Assembly: GCA_031264245.1 (NCBI GenBank)
Contig: JAISEG010000001.1
Span: forward strand, 1-64,000
Direction of reading: 5' to 3'
Length of the DNA stretch: 64,000 nucleotides
From: Oscillospiraceae bacterium
GTDB lineage: Bacteria; Bacillota; Clostridia; Oscillospirales; JAAYOS01
How positions within the stretch are numbered: the stretch's first letter is position 1; each line of letters opens with the position of its first letter. The notes beneath the pieces are model-generated. The model saw only the letters and a list, made by a program, of their open reading frames with translations, made no database searches and was not told where the DNA came from. Position numbers and translations under genes: made by a program. Below, one piece after another: positions 41,321 to 51,600 of this stretch.

Positions 41321-42511
41321 ATGAGTATTGATTATAATAACGTGCTTTCGGACATAGTAAAGGATATGAAGCCGTCCGGAATACGCAAGTTTTTTGACCT
41401 GCTTGAAAACAGAAAGGACGCGATTTCCCTCGGCGTCGGAGAGCCCGACTACCCCACCCCGTGGCACATCCGCGAGGCCGGTATCAGGTCGCTTGACAAG
41501 GGCTTTACTAAATACACCTCAAACTCCGGGCTCACCGAGCTTCGCAGGGAGGTCAGCCGCTATTTGAAGCGCCGATTTTCACTCACCTACAACTGGCAGA
41601 CCGAAACGGTTATCTCTGTCGGCGGCAGCGAGGCTATCGACCTGGCTGTGCGCGCCCTCGCGAATCCGGGCGACGAGATCATTATCCCCGAGCCCTGCTT
41701 TGTGTGCTACGAGCCTATCGCAATGCTCGCAAACGCGAAAGCCGTCACAATAATGACAAAGGCGGAAAACCAGTTCCGACTTAAGGCGGACGAGCTGCGC
41801 GCGGCTATAACCCCCAGAACCAAAATACTCTTTCTTACATACCCAAACAATCCCACCGGCGCCATCATGGAGCGGGAGGACCTTGAAGCTATCGCCCAGG
41901 TGCTGCGCGGCACGGATATAATGGTTATAAGCGATGAAATATACGCCGAGCTCACCTATGGGAAAAAACACTTCTCCATCGCGAACATAGAGGACATGCG
42001 GGAGCGTACCGTTGTGGTCGGCGGCTTTTCCAAGTGTTACTCGATGACGGGGTGGCGGCTTGGCTACGCCGTGGGACCCGCGCCTATCATAGCGCAGATG
42101 ACAAAGATTCACCAGTACGCGATAATGTGCGCCCCCACCACAAGCCAGTACGCCGGGATCGACGCGCTCAAAAACGGGGACGCGGATATAGAGAAAATGT
42201 GCGGGGACTACAACAACCGCCGGCGTTTTATTCTCGCCGGCTTCCGGCGGCTCGGTCTCGAATGCTTTGAGGCCGAGGGAGCCTTCTATGTGTTCCCCTG
42301 CATAAAATCCACAGGTCTCAGCTCGGAGGAGTTCTGCGAAAGGCTGCTCACCTCGGAAAACGTCGCCGCCGTCCCCGGCAATGCCTTCGGCGAAAGCGGC
42401 GAGGGCTACATCCGCTGCTGTTACGCGGCGTCGCTGAAAAATATAGAGGAAGCCCTCACCAGAATCGGTCGCTTTCTTGAGAGCCTAAAATCAGGAGATC
42501 AGGAGAATTAA
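41321..42511 (+). CDS. Class I/II PLP-dependent aminotransferase
   Basis: A 396-residue fold-type I aminotransferase (AspB/AraT-like). The PLP lysine is in GGFSKCYSMTGWRLGY (about 238), with NPTGA (about 175) and SDEIYAEL for cofactor binding and a C-terminal RCCYA arginine. It transfers amino groups between an amino acid and 2-oxoglutarate; substrate not readable, though the Lrp neighbour points to amino-acid metabolism. The stop codon abuts the next start (TAAATG). Confidence 0.92.
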   Translation: MSIDYNNVLSDIVKDMKPSGIRKFFDLLENRKDAISLGVGEPDYPTPWHIREAGIRSLDKGFTKYTSNSGLTELRREVSRYLKRRFSLTYNWQTETVISVGGSEAIDLAVRALANPGDEIIIPEPCFVCYEPIAMLANAKAVTIMTKAENQFRLKADELRAAITPRTKILFLTYPNNPTGAIMEREDLEAIAQVLRGTDIMVISDEIYAELTYGKKHFSIANIEDMRERTVVVGGFSKCYSMTGWRLGYAVGPAPIIAQMTKIHQYAIMCAPTTSQYAGIDALKNGDADIEKMCGDYNNRRRFILAGFRRLGLECFEAEGAFYVFPCIKSTGLSSEEFCERLLTSENVAAVPGNAFGESGEGYIRCCYAASLKNIEEALTRIGRFLESLKSGDQEN

Positions 42512-43669
42512 ATGGACAACAGAGTATTTCTCGCGCGCTGCGGGGATTATGACCGGGAATCGGTGGGCCTCGCCGTCCGCCGCATATTGGACGGTCTGGG
42601 CGGCATAGCTTCCTTTAACATCAAGGGAAAGAAGGTGCTTATCAAAGCAAACCTTCTCTCCCCCTATCCTCCCGAGCGCGCGGTCACAACTCACCCCGCC
42701 GTCGTCGCCGCTCTCGCAAGGGAGTTTATCGCGGCGGGCGGAACGGTCACCATCGCGGACAGCCCCGGCGGCGGGTACTCCGAGGGCGTATTGAAAAAGC
42801 TTTACAAAGCAAGCGGCATGACCGGCGCCGCCGAGATCACGGGAGCCGCGCTCTCCTACGACACAGGCAGCAAAACCGTCTCCTACCCTGAGGCCATCAG
42901 ATGCAAAAAATTTGACATTATAGACCCTGTGCTTGACGCCGACTTTGTCATATCGGCGGCCAAGCTCAAAACTCACGGTCTCGTCTACTACACCGGCGCG
43001 GTCAAGAATCTTTTCGGTTCTGTCCCGGGCTTCGGCAAGGCGGCTATGCACTCGAAATACTTCGACAGGCTGGAGTTTTGCGAAATGCTCTGCGACGTCT
43101 GCGACTATATAAAACCGGGACTGTCCATAATCGACGGCGTCGACGGGATGGAGGGCAACGGTCCGTCGGGCGGCTCCGTCAAGCATGTGGGGGCGCTCGG
43201 CGGGTCGCTGAATCCGTACGCGCTGGATCTTGCGATGTGTTCGGTGGTCTCGCTGCCCGCAAAGCGGGTGCCCACCCTCGTCACCGGAATGAAAAAGGGG
43301 TACATCCCCGGGGAAATTTCCTCCCTCTCGATGCTGGGGGACGATTACCGGGAATTTCTCACCCAGTTTATCCCCGCCGCCGGCGGCGACGGAAAGAACG
43401 CGGCTTTATCCTTTGTCAAAAACTTTGTTTCCTCAAAAATTTTCAAGCGCAAATCCTCACAGAGCGGTATGCCCTACCCCGAAATGCTTGACAACTGCAT
43501 CGCCTGCAAGAAATGCGCTGAAATCTGCCCCCGGCAGGTGATAACTGTCGCGGACGGCAAGGCGTCCCCGGAGCTCTCCGGCTGTATACGCTGTTACTGC
43601 TGCCACGAAATCTGTCCCGTACAGGCGATAGCTCTGACAAAAAAGAGGAAAACGCCGTCCGTGAAGTAA
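42512..43669 (+). CDS. DUF362 protein with 2[4Fe-4S] ferredoxin domain
   Basis: A 385-residue DUF362 protein. The N-terminal ~300 residues show the family blocks KVLIKANLL, TIADSPGGG, AAKLKTHGLVYYTGAVKNLFG and IIDGVDGMEGNGP; the C-terminus has CIACKKCAEICP (about 330) and CIRCYCCHEICP (about 359), binding two [4Fe-4S] clusters. Function of the family is unknown; redox chemistry or metal handling is suggested. It directly follows the aminotransferase without a gap and is followed 44 bases later by ispE. Confidence 0.9.
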   Translation: MDNRVFLARCGDYDRESVGLAVRRILDGLGGIASFNIKGKKVLIKANLLSPYPPERAVTTHPAVVAALAREFIAAGGTVTIADSPGGGYSEGVLKKLYKASGMTGAAEITGAALSYDTGSKTVSYPEAIRCKKFDIIDPVLDADFVISAAKLKTHGLVYYTGAVKNLFGSVPGFGKAAMHSKYFDRLEFCEMLCDVCDYIKPGLSIIDGVDGMEGNGPSGGSVKHVGALGGSLNPYALDLAMCSVVSLPAKRVPTLVTGMKKGYIPGEISSLSMLGDDYREFLTQFIPAAGGDGKNAALSFVKNFVSSKIFKRKSSQSGMPYPEMLDNCIACKKCAEICPRQVITVADGKASPELSGCIRCYCCHEICPVQAIALTKKRKTPSVK

Positions 43670-43713
43670 GTATTAATCCGGAACATCCGCGCATTACCGT
43701 ATGGAGGAACAAA

Positions 43714-44559
43714 ATGGAAACCCTGAGTATAAAGGCAAACGCAAAAATAAACCTCTCCCTCGATATCGTTGGAAAACGCGAAAACGGATATCACAACCTC
43801 CGTACCATAATGCATGAGCTCCCGCTTTTTGACGACATATCCCTCACCCTTGACGAGGGCGAGGGGGTCACAGCCCATACAAATTTAAAATTTATCTCCA
43901 GCGAAAGCAACCTCGCCGCAAAGGCCGCCGCCCTGTTCCTCAGCGCCGCGGGTAAACGGCGTTCGGTCTCGCTCAACCTCTTCAAGCGTATTCCGGTTGG
44001 CGCGGGGCTTGGCGGCGGCAGCGCGGACGCCGCCGCCGTTTTAAAGGCTCTCAACAGCCACTTTGGCTTTCCTTTAAGCGAAAAGCAGCTTTTGGAGCTC
44101 GGCAAAAGCCTCGGCGCTGACGTCCCCTTTTGCATCCTGGGCGGCTGCGCCCTGTGTGAGGAGATCGGGGACGTGATGACCCCTCTGCCGACGCTTCCCC
44201 ACTGTCATATAGCCGTGGTCAAGCCGAAGGTCTCCATCTCCACCCCGGAGATGTTCAAATTTTACGACAGAATGAAAATAAAGCTCCGTCCCGATACCGG
44301 CGGTATCATATCGGCGCTTCACGCGGGGGATTTGCCCGCCGTCTCCCGCCGCCTGTACAATGTGATGGAGGAAGCGGCAAAAAATTTTACAAAGGACATA
44401 AGCGAGCTGCGCGGCACGCTGCTTCGCGGCGGGGCTCTCGGCGCCTGCATGAGCGGCAGCGGCTCCGCGGTCTACGGCATATTCGACAGCCCCGGCGCGG
44501 CGGAGGCGGCGGTAAAGCCGTTTGGACGCGGCGTCTCGGTGTTCCTGCTGGAAATATAG
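43714..44559 (+). CDS. ispE: 4-diphosphocytidyl-2-C-methyl-D-erythritol kinase
   Basis: A 281-residue GHMP kinase. The substrate-binding N-terminus NAKINLSLDIVGKRENGYH, the ATP loop PVGAGLGGGSADAAA (about 91-105) and the C-terminal GACMSGSGSAVYG are all intact. IspE phosphorylates CDP-methylerythritol in the non-mevalonate isoprenoid pathway. GGAGG lies 6 bases before the ATG. It follows the DUF362 gene closely and precedes spoIIR, as often seen in clostridia. Confidence 0.95.
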   Translation: METLSIKANAKINLSLDIVGKRENGYHNLRTIMHELPLFDDISLTLDEGEGVTAHTNLKFISSESNLAAKAAALFLSAAGKRRSVSLNLFKRIPVGAGLGGGSADAAAVLKALNSHFGFPLSEKQLLELGKSLGADVPFCILGGCALCEEIGDVMTPLPTLPHCHIAVVKPKVSISTPEMFKFYDRMKIKLRPDTGGIISALHAGDLPAVSRRLYNVMEEAAKNFTKDISELRGTLLRGGALGACMSGSGSAVYGIFDSPGAAEAAVKPFGRGVSVFLLEI

Positions 44560-44647
44560 CAACCATAATATTACAATATAATGTTTAAACCCCATTATTT
44601 GTGGTCATGATTAGTATAATACACAAATTTTGGAGGTTTACATATAA

Positions 44648-45247
44648 ATGAAAAGACTTTTTAAAGCGGAAAAGCTGCTCCTTACCGCCCTCATCCTGTT
44701 CGTCGTTTTCGCTCTCGCCCTTTCCCTCGACCAGCTCGCCCTTTCCCGCAAGCTCGTCCGGCTGCACGTAATAGCAAACTCCGATACCGCCGAGGATCAG
44801 ACCTTGAAGCTTGAGGTGCGGGACGCGGTGCTGGACTATGTGTCGTCGCTTGAGGAGGACAGCGTCGAGTGCGTCGCGCGGAACCTCGAGGGCATCGAGA
44901 CCACAGCCCTGATGAAGGTGCGGGAAAGCGGCTGCGACTACCCTGTCGCGGTTCTTTTGGGGGACGAGCGCTATGACACCCGCCGCTACGGCGAGTTTTC
45001 ACTCCCGCCCGGCGAATACAACTCCCTCAGGGTGGTCATCGGCGACGGAGACGGGCAAAACTGGTGGTGCGTGCTGTTCCCTCCCCTCTGCTTCGCGACC
45101 GCCGAGGAATTTGAGACCTCCGCCGAAGCCGCCGGTCTCTCGGAGGATGAGATTTCGCTTATAACAGGCAAGGACGACGGGTACGTCGTGCGGTTCAAAT
45201 GTGTGGAGCTGTTTGAAAAATTGGTTGACTTCTTCAGGTCCAAATAA
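44648..45247 (+). CDS. spoIIR: Stage II sporulation protein R
   Basis: A 199-residue exported protein with an N-terminal helix (about 10-32) and the family blocks RLHVIANSDTAEDQ, LKLEVRDAVL, LPPGEYNSLRVVIGDG and NWWCVLFPPLCF. SpoIIR is made in the forespore and signals across the septum to trigger SpoIIGA processing of pro-sigma-E. GGAGG lies 11 bases upstream. Addition of addB 39 bases downstream suggests cotranscription. Confidence 0.94.
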   Translation: MKRLFKAEKLLLTALILFVVFALALSLDQLALSRKLVRLHVIANSDTAEDQTLKLEVRDAVLDYVSSLEEDSVECVARNLEGIETTALMKVRESGCDYPVAVLLGDERYDTRRYGEFSLPPGEYNSLRVVIGDGDGQNWWCVLFPPLCFATAEEFETSAEAAGLSEDEISLITGKDDGYVVRFKCVELFEKLVDFFRSK

Positions 45248-45286
45248 TTACGCTCCAAATAATTCCATGGGAGGTGCGGCGCTGTT

Positions 45287-48200
45287 TTGCTGAATATAAT
45301 ATACGGCCGCGCGGGCCGCCGGCCCGGCGACGCGGTTTACAGCCGGATAAAAGCCTTCGTCGACGCCAAAGAAAACGAAGCCTTCTCCGCCGGGGTCAGC
45401 CAACTGCTCATAGTTCCCCGGCACTATTCGCACGAGAGCGAACGGCGGCTCTGCGAGACCTGCGGCAGCGCGGCGTCAAGATACTGCGAGGTTCTGACCC
45501 TTGAAAGGCTGTGCATCCGGGTGAAGAGCGAGTACGGCGGCATGACCGACATACAGGCGATCCCCGACGATATGAACCGCCTGCTCCTGATGAGCGTCGC
45601 TGCAAGAAGAGTGTTTGCAAGCTTGGGCGTCCTCGCCCCGTACATATCGAAGCCGGATTTTCTCTCCTCCCTCCTTGTCCTCTGGGACGAGTTCAAAAGC
45701 TGTAAGATTGACCTCGAGGGTATATCCCTCGCGGAGCAGACCTACGACGCCGAGCTGAACCGAAAGCTGCGGGACATATCGCTCATCTTTTCCTCCTTCC
45801 GGCTCACGCTCGAGGCTCGAGGCGGCTTTCGCACCATGGGCGAACAGCTCTGCGACGCCCTGGCCGGGAGCGGCTATTTAAAGGGAAAGACAATATATTT
45901 GTACGGCTTTACCGAATTTACGTCGCAGGAGTATGACCTCTTGCGGCTTTTCCTGTGTGACGCCGGCGAGGTATACGTCGTGTTTGACTGCGCCGCCTCC
46001 TCCCCGGAAAATCCGGACGGCAGTCCCGTCGACGACACCCTCTTTTTCGGGCAGCGCCGCGCGGCGGCGAACCTGAAGCGGATGTGCTCCACCCTGGGGA
46101 TAGAATACGCGGAGGAGGAAATAACCGCCGTCTCCGGGTCCAAGGGCAGGGAATTTTTGCATATGGAGGAAAACCTCTTCAAGCTCACGCCGGAAAAATA
46201 TCCCTTCCCCGCGTCCTCCATCTCCATTTCGTCGCACAGCTCGGTATGGAAGGAGTGCGAGTACGCGGCGGACCGGATACTGGAAGGGGTGCGAAACGGC
46301 GGATATAAATTCCGCGATTTCGCCCTGGGGCTTGCCGATTACAAAAAATACGCCGGCATAGTCCAGGCGGTGTTCGACAGCTTCGGCATACCCGTCTTTA
46401 TGGACAGTATGGACAGCGTCACCCGCAAGCCGGTTATCGCGGCTATCCTTTCGGTCATAAGCATGATAAGCGGCGGCTTTGTAAAGAGGGACGTCATAAG
46501 CTACATAAAGACCGGGCTGAGCAAGCTGACCTTCGAGGAAGCCGCCGCGCTTGAAAACTACATGGAGACCTGGAGCATCACAAGGAAGCTGTGGACCTCG
46601 GACGAGGACTGGGACTTCAATCCCCGCGGCTTTTCCGCCGAGCTTACAGACGCGGCAAGGGAGGAGCTGAACGGGCTGAACCGCCTGCGCAGGCTGATAT
46701 TTAAGCCCTTCTCCGACTTCTTCTCCGCGATAGACCCGGAGACCGTGTACACCTCGAAGCAGCACGCCGCGGCCTTTTTCGAGCTTTTGACCGGCATAGG
46801 CATAGAAAGGCAGATAGAGCTGCGCCGGGAGGACTATTCCGCCAGAGGGGAGACCGAGCTTCGGGACGAGTACGCCCAGCTTTGGCAGCTTGTGTGCGAC
46901 ATACTGGACAGCATCTATCTGGTTCTCGGCGAAAGCACACTGACCTTTTATGAGTTTTCCTCATTTTTTACCACCATCCTCGAGTCGTCCGCCGTCGGCG
47001 CCATACCCGCCCAGCTTGACGGCGTGACCGCAGGCGAGCCGGGCAGGCTCCGGCACCGCGACGTTAAAATACTTCTTCTTCTCGGCGCCGCCGCAGGCTC
47101 CTTCCCCGCTCCGGGTAAAAGGGTCAGCCTCCTGAGCGATTCAAACCGCGAGGAGCTGATTTCCCTGGGCGTCGCGGTCGAACCCCCGCAAAACGAGCTG
47201 ATCTACAGGGAGACCGACCTGTGCTACTCGGTCATGACCCTGCCGGACGAGTACCTGTACATATCGTGGTGCACCGAGGGCTCCTCCCGCGCTCCGTCCT
47301 ACATAGCCGCGCGGGTCGCGGGTATCTTCTCCCTTGAGACCTTGCAGCCTGACAATGACGAAGCTCTCCTCTCCGCAAGGAATCCCGCGCTGGAGCTTGG
47401 ACTGTCCTCTCTTGGCGGCGAAGCTCCCCCGGATACCGCTGCCGCCGCAGCGTATTCCTACTTTTCCTCCAAGCCGGAGTACGGCGAAATCCTAAGCAGG
47501 GCGCGGTCGGCCGCGTACGGCGCCGCCGACCTTCTGTCCCCCGCAAGCGTCGCCGGGCTGTACGGCGATACCCTCCGGCTCACAGCGTCGCGGCTGGACA
47601 AGCTCGCTTCATGCAGGTTCGCCTACTTTATGCAGTACGGGCTTCGCGCGAGGGTTCCGCGCAAGGCGTCGCTCGATGCGCTTGAGACCGGCAACCTCCT
47701 CCATTCGGTGCTTGAGGGCTGTGTTAAGGAGATAACCGGCAGGGGCGGCTTCGCGGCGGTCACACTGGAGGACGCGTATATGATAGCAAACGACCGGCTG
47801 GACAGGTACGCCCTCGAGACGCTTGGCGGCGTCACCGGCAAGAGCAAGCGGGTGCAGTACCTCTTTGGCAGGATACGCCGTTCCCTTCGCGGCATCATAA
47901 AAAACATCTATGAGGAGATGCTCGTCTCCTCATTCGAGCCGATCGAGTTTGAGCTTGAGTTCGGCGAGGGCGGCGAGCTTGACCCGATACGCTACGAGAA
48001 CGGCGGGAAGCCCTTTGAGCTCAGCGGCATAGTGGACAGGGTGGACGGCTTTGTAAAGGACGGCAGCCTCTACATACGGGTGGTGGACTACAAAAGCGGG
48101 ATGAAGAAATTCAGCTTGAGGGACATATGGCACGGACTCGGCTTGCAGATGCTCATATACCTCTTCGCCCTCGAGGCGAACGGCGCCGAGCGCTTCGGAA

Positions 48201-48691
48201 GACCCGCGCTGGGGGCGGGGGTGCTGTACGCGCCGGTGAAGGAGATCGTGTTCTCCGGGGAGAGAGGGCTTTCGGCTGAAAGCGTGAAGCAGGAAACAAT
48301 GAAAATGCTGAAACGAAACGGGCTTGTACTTGCCGACCCGGATATCACACAGGCGATGGAGCACGGAAACGGAAACAAATTTGTACCCGTGTCGGTGGGC
48401 AAGGACTCCGGCTTCTCCGCGAGCTCCTCGGTGGCTACCCTTGAGCAGTTCGGCAGGCTGAAACGCCACATAGACGGACTTCTAAAGGAGATGGTGCGCC
48501 AGCTCCGCGCCGGAGACGCCTCTCTCACCCCCTACTCCTTCGGCGGCGGCAACTCAGCCTGCCGGTTTTGCGACTTTAGGACGGCCTGCGGCTTCGACGA
48601 GTCCAACGGCCGGGACAGGCTGCGCTACCTGGGCGCTATGAAGTCCTCCGAATTTTGGGAAAAGCTGGAAAGGGATGAGAAGAATGGATAA
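45287..48691 (+). CDS. addB: AddB subunit of AddAB helicase-nuclease
   Basis: A 1134-residue AddB. The C-terminal RecB-type nuclease has FELSGIVDRVDGF and VVDYKSG, and the Fe-S cluster cysteines are seen as one Cys in LASCRFAYFMQYG and three in CRFCDFRTACGF. With AddA it processes double-strand breaks to 3' tails for RecA. The N-terminal nucleotide-binding loop, normally GRxGSGKT, reads GRAGRRPGDAV, without the Walker lysine. The TTG at 45287 has GGGAGG 11 bases upstream. Overlaps addA by 8 bases. Confidence 0.93.
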   Translation: MLNIIYGRAGRRPGDAVYSRIKAFVDAKENEAFSAGVSQLLIVPRHYSHESERRLCETCGSAASRYCEVLTLERLCIRVKSEYGGMTDIQAIPDDMNRLLLMSVAARRVFASLGVLAPYISKPDFLSSLLVLWDEFKSCKIDLEGISLAEQTYDAELNRKLRDISLIFSSFRLTLEARGGFRTMGEQLCDALAGSGYLKGKTIYLYGFTEFTSQEYDLLRLFLCDAGEVYVVFDCAASSPENPDGSPVDDTLFFGQRRAAANLKRMCSTLGIEYAEEEITAVSGSKGREFLHMEENLFKLTPEKYPFPASSISISSHSSVWKECEYAADRILEGVRNGGYKFRDFALGLADYKKYAGIVQAVFDSFGIPVFMDSMDSVTRKPVIAAILSVISMISGGFVKRDVISYIKTGLSKLTFEEAAALENYMETWSITRKLWTSDEDWDFNPRGFSAELTDAAREELNGLNRLRRLIFKPFSDFFSAIDPETVYTSKQHAAAFFELLTGIGIERQIELRREDYSARGETELRDEYAQLWQLVCDILDSIYLVLGESTLTFYEFSSFFTTILESSAVGAIPAQLDGVTAGEPGRLRHRDVKILLLLGAAAGSFPAPGKRVSLLSDSNREELISLGVAVEPPQNELIYRETDLCYSVMTLPDEYLYISWCTEGSSRAPSYIAARVAGIFSLETLQPDNDEALLSARNPALELGLSSLGGEAPPDTAAAAAYSYFSSKPEYGEILSRARSAAYGAADLLSPASVAGLYGDTLRLTASRLDKLASCRFAYFMQYGLRARVPRKASLDALETGNLLHSVLEGCVKEITGRGGFAAVTLEDAYMIANDRLDRYALETLGGVTGKSKRVQYLFGRIRRSLRGIIKNIYEEMLVSSFEPIEFELEFGEGGELDPIRYENGGKPFELSGIVDRVDGFVKDGSLYIRVVDYKSGMKKFSLRDIWHGLGLQMLIYLFALEANGAERFGRPALGAGVLYAPVKEIVFSGERGLSAESVKQETMKMLKRNGLVLADPDITQAMEHGNGNKFVPVSVGKDSGFSASSSVATLEQFGRLKRHIDGLLKEMVRQLRAGDASLTPYSFGGGNSACRFCDFRTACGFDESNGRDRLRYLGAMKSSEFWEKLERDEKNG

Positions 48692-51600
48692 CAAATTACC
48701 TCCCTCTGACGACAATTTCAGCTTTGAGCCGACCCCCAGTCAGCGGGATGCTATCCTGGCGCGGAACCGCGAGCTCCTTGTCTCCGCGGCGGCCGGCTCG
48801 GGCAAGACCCGTGTCCTCACCGAGCGTGTCATAGCCCGGGTGGAGACGGAAGGGTACAACGTGACCGATTTCCTTGTCATCACCTTCACCCGGGCGGCGG
48901 CGGCGGAGCTTCGCGACCGGATTATGAAGGGGCTGAACGAACGGGTCACGGCAAAGCCTCACGACCTCCACCTCCGCCGCCAGCTCTCCCTCGTCTCTGC
49001 CGCGAACATTATGACCATAGACTCCTTTTGCAATATGATCGTCGCCGAATTTTCCTACAAGCTTGGGGTTCGCTCCTCCCTTCGCATTGCCGAAGGCGCG
49101 CAGGCTGACCTGATACAAAATGAAGCGCTGGAAAACGCGGTCGAGCAGATCTTTGATTCCGGGTCCGACCCGGATATCCATTCCTTCATCGAAAACATGA
49201 GCGGCACGGGCGGCGACAGGGCGCTCTCCTCCGCTGTGATAAAGGGCTATCACGCCGTGCAAAGCCACCCCTTCCCCGATATCTGGATGACAGGCATCCG
49301 GGAGAAGTACGACGGGGAGGTCTCCGGCTTTGATGAGACCGTGTGGGGCCGCTGCATACTCACTGGCGCAAAGGACGCCTCCGCCTACATGCAGGGTCTG
49401 CTTGAAACCGCGCTTGAAGCGCTGCGCGGCGACCCTGTCCTGTATGAACGGTACGAAAGCGGCATAAATTCGTATATAGCCCTAGGCGCCAAGCTTGCCG
49501 CCGCCCTGGAGCGCGGCTGGGACGCGGCGGCGGCTGTGCTCACCGAAGCTCCCGGACGCCTCGGCACAGCGCCGCGGGGCTATCCGGACGAAGCCTTGAA
49601 AACGCGGGTGCAGTCCATTGCAGCCGAGTGGAAGGACTGCTTCAAAAAGCTGAGCCTCGCCATATGCGACAGCTCCCCCGTTCATTTGGAGGAAACACGC
49701 AGGCTTGCCGCGCCGGTGCGCGGTCTGTTTAAATGCATAGAAATATTCGGCACGGAATACCGGCGGCTAAAAAGTGCGGTCTCCTGCGCCGACTTCAACG
49801 ACCTCGGACACATGGCGGCAGAGCTTCTCTGTATAGTAGGTTCGTCCGGGGAAATCACCGCAAGCGAAACGGGCGAGCTTGTCGGCAGCCGCTTTGCCGA
49901 GGTGCTTGTGGACGAATTTCAGGATACAAACCGTATTCAGCAGTGCATCTGCGACGCCCTCACAGGCGGGCGGCACAACCTCTTCATGGTCGGGGACGTA
50001 AAGCAGTCCATCTACCGCTTCCGTCTCGCCGAGCCCGCGATATTTCTCGGCAAAGCCGCGCTGTCCCTCCCCTACTCCCCCGCGCTTCCCGAAAAACAGC
50101 CCGCCGTCATAGCCCTGTCCGAAAATTTCCGCTCCCGGCCGGAGGTCATCGGCACGGTCAACTTCCTGTTTACACAGCTTATGACCGGCGGCTTCACCGG
50201 CATAAGCTACGACAGCGGCGCGCGTCTCAACTGCGGCGGAAAATTTGACGATACCGACAGCGGTCCTTTCCTCACCGAGCTTCATATCCTGAGCACAGGC
50301 GTATCCGGCGACCCGTCGGAGGATGCCGGCGGCGAAGAAGGTCCGGGACGCCCCGAGCTTGAGGCGAAGGCGGCAGCGGAACGGATACGGGAGCTTCTCG
50401 ATTCAGGCTTCATGGTAACCGATAAGGAGGTGAAGCGCCGTGTGCGCCCCGGCGACATAACCATACTTCTCCGCTCGGTCAAGGGCAAGGCGTGGTTATA
50501 CGAGGAGGCTCTCTCCGCCCTGGGCATCCCTTCCTGCTGCGGCGCCATGGAAAGCGAACGCACGGCGGAAACCGACGCCGTCATCTCCCTTCTCTCCGCC
50601 GCCGACAACCCATACAACGACATCCCGCTCATAGCCGCGATGCGTTCCCCCATGTTCGGCTTCACATCGGACGAGCTTGCCGGTATCAGGCTTTACTCCG
50701 GGCGGGGAAGCTTCTACGACGCCGTAAAGCTTGCCGCGGAGGCGGGGAACGCGAGGTGCGCGCACCTCCTGGCCTCCCTTGCGGATCTGCGGCGGCACGC
50801 TGACGACCTCACCTGTGACCGCCTGATCTGGCACATCTATTCTCAGAGCGGCATTGTGGGCATTTTCAGCGCGATGAAAAACGGTATGCAGCGGCGGGCG
50901 AACCTGCTGCTGCTCTATGAATACGCGCGCGACTACACCGAAAACGGCGGCTACGGTCTCACCGGATTTCTCACCTACATAAACAAGCTGTTTGAAAGCA
51001 ACTCCTTCGCAGGCGAAGCCGCCGCTTCGGAAAACGCCGTGCAGATAATGTCCATACACAAATCGAAGGGTCTCGAGTTCCCTGTCTGCGTACTCTGCGA
51101 CCTCGCGAAAAAGTTCAACCTCGACGACACGCGGGGGGACCTGCTCATCCACCCGGAGCTTGGCATAGGGCTCAAGCTCTTTGACTCCGAGCTCATGTAC
51201 CGCTATCCGTCCGCGGTCCACTCCGCCATTTCCATGAAGCTGCGGGAGGAGGCGGTCGCGGAGGAGCTTCGCGTCCTCTATGTCGCCATGACACGGGCGA
51301 AGGAAAAGCTTATCCTGTTCTCCTCCTTCAGCAACGCGGACAAAAGCATAGAAAACCTGCTCGCCTTCTCCGACATGGGGCAGCACTCGCTCAAATCCGC
51401 GCAGTCGTACATGAGCTGGCTCATCCCCGTCCTCGCCTCCCACCCCGACGCCGCACAGCTGCGAAAATTCAACCCCTCCTACCCCTGTGACCACGACGAG
51501 AAAAGCCGGCTGCACGTCCGCGTATCCTATCCTTCCCGCGCGGAGGATTCCGGAGTATCCGATACTTATAACCTCACAGCCGCCGAAAAGCCTGCCGCTC

